5,658 nucleotides of DNA from Nephthysia sp036513515. GTDB taxonomy: Bacteria; Chloroflexota; Dormibacteria; Dormibacterales; Dormibacteraceae. Location: NCBI GenBank assembly GCA_036513515.1, contig DATBYW010000256.1:1-5658 (forward strand), read 5' to 3'. Positions within the stretch are counted from its first letter, which is position 1; every line of letters begins with the position of its first letter. Of this stretch, positions 1-5,337 are shown piece by piece. The translations under genes were made by a program, and so were the position numbers. The notes under the pieces are model-generated. The model did not search any database and was not told the DNA's origin. It worked only from the letters and a program-made list of their open reading frames with translations.

Positions 1-1
1 C

Positions 2-205
2 TTCACACTGAAATTCGACTTCGGGGTGGACACGCTCTCGGTTAACGGACGGTTCCGGGGTACCGCCGCGGCTTATCGACGGCTGCTGCGCACTTTCGCC
101 GTGAGCGTGCTCAACAACAATGGCCGCCACCTGCAGTTCCGGCTCCTGACGGACCGCTGGCTGGTGCGGCGCGCCTTTGAGCGCTTCGTATTGCGAGCCT
201 CCTGA
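2..205 (+). CDS. C-terminal fragment of an unrecognised protein (5' end outside window)
   Basis: An open frame enters from the left edge and ends at TGA 203-205, giving 67 residues. The fragment has a hydrophobic/beta-like start (FTLKFDFGVDTLSVNGRF), then a basic, probably helical stretch with several Arg-Leu pairs (YRRLLRTF, WLVRRAFERF) and ends in LRAS. Codon use is GC-rich at third positions like the genes downstream, so it looks like a real host gene rather than part of the IS remnant that follows. I do not recognise the family and assign no function. The downstream neighbour is a decayed insertion sequence beginning roughly 60 bp after the stop, so the natural 3' context of this gene may have been altered by that insertion. 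It could itself be the end of a truncated gene; only the upstream sequence would tell. Confidence 0.55.
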   Translation, partial: FTLKFDFGVDTLSVNGRFRGTAAAYRRLLRTFAVSVLNNNGRHLQFRLLTDRWLVRRAFERFVLRAS

Positions 206-267
206 CCGCGGCCATCACCACGGCCTCTGGCGACTCGATCCCGGAGAGAGGCGCCGCCTAGAGGCTA

Positions 268-758
268 GGAGCCTGTGTCGGAAAGCCCAACTCGGGCTGA
301 GAAAATAGGGTGAGCGATTCCCAACCCTGCTAGCGACCCAGTCCACGTCGAGGTAAGCGCGAATGCCAGAGGCACACGGGGCCGACGATCAGATGCAGAT
401 CCCGGACCTGCCACAGCCGGTTCCGGCCACGGCGGACCAGAACGAGGTGACCGACGGCGAGTCGCTCGGAGTTGGAGCCAGAAGAGCTTCCGACCGTATG
501 ATCCGAACCAAATCCTGCGGCCGCCGAACCTCAGCGAGTGGTTGCCCGCGGGTCACCTGGCTCGGCTCATTAACGAGTTGGTCGATAACGTGCTCGAGCT
601 GAGCCCGATCTGAGCCAGCTATGGAGAACGGCGAGCAGCGCCACCCTACGATCCCAGACTACTGCTCAAGTTGCTGCTCTACGGCTACGCAAGCGGAGTT
701 TTCAGTTCGCGCCGGCTGGAGCGGGCGGCTTAGGAGCTGGTGCCGAATTCGTGAGCAC
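268..758 (+). mobile_element. Decayed IS1182-type insertion sequence remnant (left part only)
   Basis: This roughly 490-bp stretch lies between the partial gene and tRNA-Gln. Its only interpretable content is the N-terminal part of an IS1182-type transposase (see the pseudogene entry). The left boundary is a guess: the sequence GGAGCCTGTGTCGGAAAG from 268 has the look of an IS terminal inverted repeat and lies about 200 bp before the transposase homology. No matching right terminal repeat is visible, because the element is cut off by the 3' end of the tRNA gene at 758/759. Positions 206-267 hold nothing I can assign. Positions 286-478 contain no convincing gene; the reading frame is open but the composition (many Arg, Gly, Pro) does not resemble a known transposase N-terminus. 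Confidence 0.5.
479..754 (+). pseudogene. IS1182-family transposase, N-terminal remnant with in-frame stops
   Basis: Reading the frame through positions 479-754 gives a recognisable DUF772-type N-terminus of IS1182 (IS5-related) transposases. It has QKSFRPYDPNQ, then a PPNLSEWLPAGHLARLI segment, then ELVDNVLELSPI, then ASYGERRAAPPYDPRLLLK, LLLYGYASGVFSSRRLERAA and ELVPNS. Family members carry the same order: a Pro-Tyr-Asp start, the LPxxHLA helix, the PPYxPRxLLKLLLYGYxxGxxSSRxLER block and a YE(L/D)(V)PFR block. The frame is broken by TGA at 611-613 and TAG at 731-733, and ends at TGA 752-754. The catalytic DDE domain, normally several hundred residues further on, is absent, so the gene is both truncated and mutated and cannot make an active transposase. 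The start codon is not identifiable. The assignment rests on remembered family motifs, not on a search. Confidence 0.8.
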
Positions 759-834
759 TGGCTGGGGCGGAAGGATTCGAACCTTCGATGACGGATCCAA
801 AGTCCGCTGCCTTACCAGGCTTGGCGACGCCCCA
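759..834 (-). tRNA. tRNA-Gln (anticodon TTG), CCA encoded
   Basis: On the minus strand the cloverleaf folds cleanly. The acceptor stem is TGGGGCG (834-828) with CGCCCCA (769-763), discriminator G at 762 and an encoded CCA at 761-759. The D-arm is GCCAAGCCTGGTAAGGC. The anticodon stem GCGGA/TCCGT encloses the loop CTTTGGA, giving anticodon TTG, which reads CAA/CAG glutamine codons. The T-arm is GAAGG-TTCGAAT-CCTTC. The U1-A72 opening pair fits bacterial tRNA-Gln. It is divergent from comEA. The transposase remnant ends only four bases beyond the CCA, so the native downstream sequence, including any T-rich terminator, appears to be gone. No clear -35/-10 pair is visible upstream on the minus strand. 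Confidence 0.96.
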
Positions 835-846
835 CCCTTTCAGCGC

Positions 847-893
847 AGGTAGGTTACCTCCCCTGACCGGGGGCGCCGGCCGCGCGGTCGGGG
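847..893. other. Two inverted repeats between tRNA-Gln and comEA
   Basis: The 124-bp gap between the divergent tRNA and comEA contains two inverted repeats. AGGTA-GGT-TACCT (847-859) is a 5-bp stem with a 3-base loop. CCCC-T-GACCG (860-869) pairs with CGGTC-GGGG (885-893) around a GC-rich 15-base interior, with one bulged T. No T tract follows on either strand, so they are not convincing intrinsic terminators. They could be an operator, part of the tRNA leader or a structured comEA leader. I found no convincing promoter for comEA in this gap, and no Shine-Dalgarno sequence before its ATG. Confidence 0.35.
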
Positions 894-958
894 CGATGCC
901 CTCGAGGCCTTAACAGGCACCGTTCTCATTTGCGGCCGTCGACCCTAGCCTGGCGGCC

Positions 959-1570
959 ATGTTCTCCCGAATCTGGTTGGTGCCGGGGTGGCGGCGGGTG
1001 CTGCTGATCGCCCTCCCGCCCGCCCTGGCGGCGGTGGTCCTCGCCGCGGTTTTCGTCTTTCCCCCTTCCCCCCAGGCGCCGGTGGCGAGCGTGCCGCCGG
1101 CGCCCTCCCCGGGGGCAGACGCCGCTCCCTCCCAGGCCGATGCCCTTCCGCCACCTGGTGGGCTCCTGGTGTCGGTAAGCGGTGCCGTCGCCCATCCCGG
1201 CCTCTACCGGGTCACCAAAGGCGAGCGGGTGCACGCCGCCATCGCGGCCGCCGGGGGACTCACGGCGGAGGCGGATAAAAACCGTGTGCCGAACATGGCA
1301 GCCCGCCTGCACGACGGCCAGGAAGTCAAGGTACCCGGCCGTGGAACCTCGAGCACCAAGAACGGCACCAGCCGTCCCGCCGCTGTCAGCCTGAACCACG
1401 CGACTACAGACGAACTGGCCGCGGTTCCCGGCTTCACCGCCGACCTGGCCGCGGCCGCTGTCCGCTACCGGCAGGAATACGGAGGCTTCTCTAGCACGCG
1501 AGAGCTTGTTTCCGTGCTTGGAATGGGGGAGTCCGACTACCTCCTCGCCCGAAAGTATCTGACCGTATGA
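959..1570 (+). CDS. comEA: ComEA, competence DNA-binding protein (SLBB + helix-hairpin-helix)
   Basis: ComEA binds incoming double-stranded DNA at the outer face of the membrane and hands it to the uptake channel during natural transformation. The 203-residue protein shows a short basic N-terminus and one membrane segment (about residues 13-34), which anchors it. A Pro/Ala/Ser-rich linker follows (35-66), then an SLBB domain (about 69-126, with VSVSGAVAHPGLYRV and AIAAAGGLT), a short linker, and a C-terminal helix-hairpin-helix DNA-binding domain (144-203, with SLNHATTDELAAVPGF, YRQEYGGFSSTREL and KYLTV). Length and domain order match Gram-positive-type ComEA. The first hairpin reads PGFTADLA instead of the usual PGIGPxxA, while the second (VLGMGESDY) is closer to consensus. 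The ATG at 959 is chosen because it places the anchor directly at the N-terminus; no Shine-Dalgarno site precedes it. Its TGA overlaps the ATG of comEC (ATGA), so the two are probably co-translated. Confidence 0.93.
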   Translation: MFSRIWLVPGWRRVLLIALPPALAAVVLAAVFVFPPSPQAPVASVPPAPSPGADAAPSQADALPPPGGLLVSVSGAVAHPGLYRVTKGERVHAAIAAAGGLTAEADKNRVPNMAARLHDGQEVKVPGRGTSSTKNGTSRPAAVSLNHATTDELAAVPGFTADLAAAAVRYRQEYGGFSSTRELVSVLGMGESDYLLARKYLTV

Positions 1571-3762
1571 CGTCTGCCTTGGCGTGCCTCGTCGCCTGGT
1601 CGATTGGAGTGGCGTCGGCTGAGGTTCTGATTCCGAACCAGGCTCTCCTTGGCGGTCTGGCGCTGGCGGGCGCCGCCCTCGCCACAACCCTCGCCGTGAC
1701 TCTGAGGCCGGCGGTGATCTGTTTGGCTGTGGCGTCGTTGCTGCTGGGCGTCGCCCGCGCCGAGGGGCCGCAAGGTGATCCCGCTTCGGCGGCCCGCGCG
1801 CCGGCCATGGCGGGTGAGCAGGCAGCGGTCGACGGCCAGATCGCAGACGATCCCCGGCCCCTATCGGACGGCTACGAAGTACTGGTGGAACCCCACACGA
1901 TCACGACATCCGCCGGGCGCGCGCCCGATGTGGGGAAGCTGCTGATCCGGGTCAAAGGCGGTGCCGTCGTGCCTGCCCCCGGGGACGAGGTCCTGGCTGT
2001 CGGCCGTCTGGAACTGCCTCGAGACCAACCGGGCTTCGACCGCCGGGCCTACCTGGGACAGCGGGGCGCCCATCTGGAGATGAGGGGCGCGCGCTTGAAC
2101 CTGGTTCGGCAGGCATCTGGTCTGCGCGCCCTGCCGGGCTGGCTCCGCGATCGCTATCGCGACGCGATCGAGCAACTGCTCCCGCCGCCGCACTCCGCCC
2201 TTCTGATCGGGATCCTGCTCGGCCTGAAGACCGGCATCCCTCCGCGACTCCAGCAGGATCTGATCGCGACGGGGCTCGTGCACCTCCTGGTGCTGAGCGG
2301 TCTCAAGGTCGCGGTCTTCGCCAGGCTCGTCGGCGCGGCCCTGGCTCCGCTGCTGGGACGGGCCGCGACCTTGCCAGCGCTTGCCCTGATCGCCCTCTAC
2401 GCTCTGGCCGGCGGCGCCACCCCGGCCGGCGTCAGGGCGGCCGCGATGGGGGCACTTACTCTCGCGGCGTCGCACCTCGGGCGGCCGACCCACGTCTGGA
2501 GCTCCCTGGCGGCAACCGCCGCGGCCATGCTGGCCTGGCGGCCGGAGCTGGCCTGGGACGTCGGCTTTCAGCTCTCATTCGCGGGCACCGCAGCGATAAT
2601 CCTGCTCACGCCAAGCTTCGAACATCGGCTTGGCTGGCTGCCGGGGTGGTTCCGCGAGCCCTTTGCCGTGACCTGTGCCGCGCAGGTCGGCACGGTACCC
2701 TTCATGGCCACCAACTTCCACGTGCTCTCACCGGTGGGGCCGCTCGCCAACGCGCTCGTGCTGCCGCTGCTGGCGGCGATGGTCGGCGCCGGCCTCCTCA
2801 TCGCGCCCCTAGCGCTCCTCCCTGAAATTGGACATATCGCAGCCCTGCCCCTGACCGGGTTGCTCATCTATGTCGAGCAGGTGGCGCAGATTCTGGCCAG
2901 GATTCCTGGAGCCGCCTTCCCGGCGCCCGACATACCTGTGTGGCTCGGGTTTGGCTACTACTTCGCCCTCGGCGCCGGCCTGGTCGCGGCCCGCACCCGT
3001 GAGCTCCCCAGAAAGGTTGCGGTCCTCTTGGGGCTGATCGTTCCCCTCCTGATCGGGGGCGGAGAGCTGGCCTGGTGGGGGCGGACCCCGCCCAGCGCGG
3101 CTGTCCTGGCGGTGGGCAGCGGCCAGGCGATCCTGCTCTCCGGCCCTGGCGGCTACATCCTGGTCGACGGCGGTCCCAGCCCCGCCCGACTGGCCGCTGA
3201 GCTGGGCAGCCGGCTGCCACCCTGGCGGCACCGGTTGGAGGCGCTGGTGATCACCGGGTCTGGGCTCGGCCACGCCGGGGGCCTCGCAGAGTTGGACTAC
3301 CCGGCTGGCCAGGTGATCGTTCCCGCTGGCGGCTTCTCGGGATCGGCGTCGCGGAAGGCGGCGCTGGCCGCGGTCACGAAGGGAGCAAGGCTGACCGAGG
3401 TGCGCGCTGGCGAGCGGGTCCAGATGGCCGGGCTTGAACTCGATGTGTTGGCCCCTGAGCCTCGGGCTCCCGAGCCTGGCCAGATCGGCTTCCGGGCTGT
3501 AAAGCCCTCGGGAAAGAGCTTCTGTGACCTGGCCGATCTCGACACCGACGGACAGGCCGCCGCCGCGGCCCGGCTCAGGGCACCGTGTGACTATCTCCTG
3601 CTACCGAGCGGCGGCCGCAGCTCGCCAGCACCTGAGCTCCTCGCGGCCGCCCGGCCCGGCAAGTTGGTGGCCTCGGACGCGGGCGGCACGCTGGCCAGGG
3701 ACCTGCCTCACAACAGCCTGGTTCGCACGAGCCAGGAGGGAAGCATCGTGTTGCCGTTGTGA
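1567..3762 (+). CDS. comEC: ComEC/Rec2 family DNA-uptake channel protein
   Basis: ComEC forms the cytoplasmic-membrane channel that passes single-stranded DNA into the cell in natural transformation. The 731-residue length fits the family. N-terminal membrane segments (about 1-62) precede a DUF4131/OB-fold region (about 83-180, ending in the typical GFDRRAYLGQRGAHLEM). Next is the polytopic Competence domain (about 205-500), with ILLGLKTGIPPRLQQDLIAT, the signature HLLVLSGLKVAV around residues 239-250, and WDVGFQLSFAGTAAI. A C-terminal metallo-beta-lactamase-like domain (about 512-731) opens AVLAVGSGQAILL and has ILVDGG at 531-536. In that last domain the family's GQGDA reads GSGQA, the THxxxDH metal motif reads TGSGLGH (563-569), and HHGS appears as PSGG (680-683). 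The fold may therefore remain while the proposed nuclease activity is probably lost. The signature His after SGL is Lys here. The start ATG overlaps the comEA stop and lacks its own Shine-Dalgarno site. Confidence 0.95.
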   Translation: MTSALACLVAWSIGVASAEVLIPNQALLGGLALAGAALATTLAVTLRPAVICLAVASLLLGVARAEGPQGDPASAARAPAMAGEQAAVDGQIADDPRPLSDGYEVLVEPHTITTSAGRAPDVGKLLIRVKGGAVVPAPGDEVLAVGRLELPRDQPGFDRRAYLGQRGAHLEMRGARLNLVRQASGLRALPGWLRDRYRDAIEQLLPPPHSALLIGILLGLKTGIPPRLQQDLIATGLVHLLVLSGLKVAVFARLVGAALAPLLGRAATLPALALIALYALAGGATPAGVRAAAMGALTLAASHLGRPTHVWSSLAATAAAMLAWRPELAWDVGFQLSFAGTAAIILLTPSFEHRLGWLPGWFREPFAVTCAAQVGTVPFMATNFHVLSPVGPLANALVLPLLAAMVGAGLLIAPLALLPEIGHIAALPLTGLLIYVEQVAQILARIPGAAFPAPDIPVWLGFGYYFALGAGLVAARTRELPRKVAVLLGLIVPLLIGGGELAWWGRTPPSAAVLAVGSGQAILLSGPGGYILVDGGPSPARLAAELGSRLPPWRHRLEALVITGSGLGHAGGLAELDYPAGQVIVPAGGFSGSASRKAALAAVTKGARLTEVRAGERVQMAGLELDVLAPEPRAPEPGQIGFRAVKPSGKSFCDLADLDTDGQAAAAARLRAPCDYLLLPSGGRSSPAPELLAAARPGKLVASDAGGTLARDLPHNSLVRTSQEGSIVLPL

Positions 3763-4844
3763 GCGCGCTCCTCAGGGCGGCGGCGGGCAAGGACTGTGGC
3801 GAGGTGGCTCCGTCCGACTACCATCGCCTGGTGCCAGCCTCGAATCGAGCACCCGGCCGAGGAGCGTCCCGAGGAGAGCCCCGAGGAGCCGCCCGGCCGA
3901 GCGCCCGGTCCTCCAACCGGCCAATCCTGCTGCTGCACGGCGAGGAATCGTTCCTCATCGACGATGAAGCCCGCCGCACTCTGATCGACTGGCGCTCACA
4001 GCTGGTCTCCGACTTTGGCTCAGAGGCGATGGACCCGGCGGGCCTCTCGGCTGACCGGCTTCGCGACGCCGTCCAGCAGGCGCCCTTCCTCGACCCTTAC
4101 CGAGTGGTCTCGGTTCGCGGCATCGCGACGCGCCGGGCCGAGGGGCTGGCCGCTGCTTTGACGGAGGTTCCGGACTCGACGCGCGTGCTGCTCACGGTCT
4201 CGGGTCGACTGCCCGCCAGCAGCAAGCTGGCCAAGGCGGTTCTCGCCGCCGGTGGCCGGGTCACCGAGCACCAGCCGCTGCGACCGCGCGCGCTTCAGGA
4301 CTGGGTCTTCGGCCGAGCCCGGGAGTACGGGCTGCCCACCTCGGCGGGGGCGGCCCTGATCCGCCTGGCACGGCCGGACCTCGGCATCATCGATTCCGAG
4401 CTGAGGAAGCTCGCCGCGTACCGAGCCACCGGCAATGACCTCGATCAGGCGGCAATCGAAGAGCTCGTGGTAGCTGGCCGTCAGGACGACATCTTCCGTC
4501 TCACGGACCACCTCTTGCCCAGGCCGTCCGCCGGGGCCTGGCGCACGGCGCGCAGCCTGCTGGAGAGAGAGCAGCCGACAACCATCGCCTACCGGCTGGC
4601 CCGGCACCTCTCACTCGTGCTCGAGGTCCGCGCCCGGCAGGAGCGAGGGGAGAGCCTGTCGCAGGTACAGGCCGCTATGCGCGAGCACCCCTTCGTGGTC
4701 CAGAAGGCGTACGACGTCGCTCGGGAGACGGACGTAAACCGTCTCGAGGCCGGTCTTCGAGCGCTCCTCGACTACGAATGGGAGGTCAAGTCGGGACAGA
4801 TCGACGCCGCTCTCGGACTGGAGGCGGTGTTGGCCCGGCTCTAG
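3759..4844 (+). CDS. holA: DNA polymerase III subunit delta (clamp-loader)
   Basis: HolA is the delta subunit of the clamp loader; it opens the beta sliding clamp during chromosomal replication. The recognisable family core starts at about residue 54 (RPILLLHGEESFLIDDEARR), followed by AVQQAPFLDPYRVVSVRG and an LTVSGRLPASSKLAKAV segment in domain I. Domain II lies around 176-245 (ALQDWVFGRAREYGLP, DLGIIDSELRKLAAY, then VAGRQDDIFRLTDHLL). The helical C-terminal domain follows (AYRLARHLSLVLEVR, HPFVVQKAYDVAR, LLDYEWEVKSGQ). The core length, about 308 residues, is normal. The 361-residue model uses GTG at 3759, which overlaps the comEC stop as GTGA; an AGGAGGG (3734-3740) lies 18 bases upstream, too far for ideal spacing. 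Other in-frame starts are GTG 3804 and GTG 3831; none occurs between 3831 and the core. The protein thus has a 29-53 residue Arg/Gly/Ala/Pro/Ser-rich N-terminal extension of uncertain length. Confidence 0.92.
   Translation: MSALLRAAAGKDCGEVAPSDYHRLVPASNRAPGRGASRGEPRGAARPSARSSNRPILLLHGEESFLIDDEARRTLIDWRSQLVSDFGSEAMDPAGLSADRLRDAVQQAPFLDPYRVVSVRGIATRRAEGLAAALTEVPDSTRVLLTVSGRLPASSKLAKAVLAAGGRVTEHQPLRPRALQDWVFGRAREYGLPTSAGAALIRLARPDLGIIDSELRKLAAYRATGNDLDQAAIEELVVAGRQDDIFRLTDHLLPRPSAGAWRTARSLLEREQPTTIAYRLARHLSLVLEVRARQERGESLSQVQAAMREHPFVVQKAYDVARETDVNRLEAGLRALLDYEWEVKSGQIDAALGLEAVLARL
3858..3893 (+). repeat. Three tandem 12-bp imperfect repeats within the holA N-terminal extension
   Basis: Three consecutive 12-mers, CGAGGAGCGTCC (3858-3869), CGAGGAGAGCCC (3870-3881) and CGAGGAGCCGCC (3882-3893), share the first seven bases and the final CC. 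In the holA frame they encode RGAS-RGEP-RGAA. The hexamer GGCCGA sits at both edges (overlapping the start of the first copy, and again just after the last), as if the array expanded within it. It lies upstream of the conserved HolA core, in sequence that would be disordered if translated. Confidence 0.75.
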
Positions 4845-4857
4845 TGTCCTGCACTAG
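4841..4857. terminator. Small hairpin between convergent holA and rpsT; possible terminator
   Basis: CTAGTG (4841-4846) and CACTAG (4852-4857) form a perfect 6-bp stem with the 5-base loop TCCTG. The stem starts at the holA stop codon (TAG 4842-4844), in the 58-bp gap where both convergent transcripts must end. A second, weaker GC-rich stem with one G-U pair is possible just after it (GGGGCC 4861-4866 with GGCTCC 4873-4878). Neither is followed by a T tract on either strand, so intrinsic termination is plausible from position but not shown by sequence. Confidence 0.35.
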
Positions 4858-4902
4858 CTCGGGGCCGGCTCTGGCTCCCGGGGACGCCTCAGCGGCGGTC
4901 CG

Positions 4903-5289
4903 CTAGCTCGACTTGCGGCGGGTGGAAGCCTTGGCCGGCGACTTGCCGCTCGTTGACCTGGCCCTGGAAGATCTTCCCGCCGTCGCCTTGGAGGTCTCAG
5001 CGGCCTGCGCCGAAGTGCCCGACTCGGCGGCGTTCAGGCGCTTCATCAACCGGGACTTCCGCCGGGCGGCGTTGTTCGGATGAAGCACGCCTTTGGCGGC
5101 GGCCCGGTCCAGCGCCGCGACGGCCGTAACCGCCAGCGGACCGGCTTCTTCGGTGCCCTCGCCTCGCTCGGCGAGTACGCGCCGAAGGCGAGTGATCTTG
5201 GTCTTGACCGCAGAACGCACGGAGCGATTGCGCACGGCGCGCACAGCGCTGCGGCGCGCGTCCTTCTTGGAGGAGGCGATATTAGCCAT
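4903..5289 (-). CDS. rpsT: 30S ribosomal protein S20 with long C-terminal extension
   Basis: S20 is a primary 16S rRNA-binding protein of the small ribosomal subunit. Hallmarks are the N-terminus MANIASSKKDARRS, the basic helix VRNRSVRSAVKTKITRLRR and the conserved motif VLHPNNAARRKSRLMKRLN (68-86). Bacterial S20 is usually about 85-90 residues. This protein is 128, with residues 89-128 forming an Ala/Ser/Thr/Lys/Arg-rich tail (for example RSTSGKSPAKASTRRKSS) that is presumably disordered and may contact rRNA. The ATG start matches the universal MANI start. Upstream on the minus strand there is no good Shine-Dalgarno site; instead the space is taken by a small inverted repeat (5292-5304). It is convergent with holA and divergent from the carbonic-anhydrase-like gene. 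Its position next to comEA-comEC-holA is conserved in many GC-rich bacteria. Confidence 0.95.
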   Translation of the reverse strand: MANIASSKKDARRSAVRAVRNRSVRSAVKTKITRLRRVLAERGEGTEEAGPLAVTAVAALDRAAAKGVLHPNNAARRKSRLMKRLNAAESGTSAQAAETSKATAGRSSRARSTSGKSPAKASTRRKSS

Positions 5290-5291
5290 GG

Positions 5292-5304
5292 GCCAGTCTC
5301 TGGC
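5292..5304 (-). promoter_or_regulatory. Short hairpin in the rpsT leader, at the usual ribosome-binding position
   Basis: On the minus strand GCCAG-AGA-CTGGC forms a perfect 5-bp stem with a 3-base loop, ending 2 bases before the rpsT ATG. It takes up the space where a Shine-Dalgarno site would be, and none is visible. S20 is known to control its own translation in E. coli; whether this small stem takes part in anything similar here is inference only. Confidence 0.35.
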
Positions 5305-5326
5305 TGGGATTCAGCACGGAGCTAGG

Positions 5327-5332
5327 ATTATA
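5327..5332 (-). promoter_or_regulatory. Consensus -10 box (TATAAT) of the rpsT promoter
   Basis: The minus strand reads TATAAT exactly, a perfect sigma-70-type -10 hexamer that stands out in this GC-rich DNA. It would start transcription near position 5320, giving an rpsT leader of roughly 30 bases. No good TTGACA-like -35 lies 16-18 bases upstream; that region is the 18-bp palindrome at 5341-5358. Confidence 0.6.
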
Positions 5333-5337
5333 GGCGA

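Noticed and set aside
363..602. 79-residue plus-strand open frame in the IS remnant
   Set aside because: It overlaps, in another frame, the clearly recognisable transposase homology (479-754); its own translation resembles nothing.
611..733. In-frame TGA and TAG in the transposase as possible stop-codon recoding
   Set aside because: The gene also lacks its catalytic part, and the intact genes in the window end normally at TGA (comEA, comEC) or TAG (holA, rpsT). Pseudogene decay explains the stops.
910..938. TTAACA at 910-915 as a -35 box for comEA
   Set aside because: No -10-like hexamer exists 16-18 bases downstream; the sequence there is cggccg.
926..1687. 253-residue minus-strand open frame opposite comEA
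   Set aside because: It lies entirely opposite comEA and the start of comEC. The translation is Arg/Gly/Pro-rich low-complexity sequence typical of antisense frames in GC-rich DNA.
1861..2493. 210-residue minus-strand open frame opposite comEC
   Set aside because: It is a shadow of comEC codon bias with no recognisable domain, and has Arg/Gln/Gly-rich composition.
3796..3984. Alternative frame giving a Glu/Pro-rich peptide over the 12-bp repeats
   Set aside because: It overlaps the holA core in a different frame and has no homology; the pattern follows from the repeat itself.
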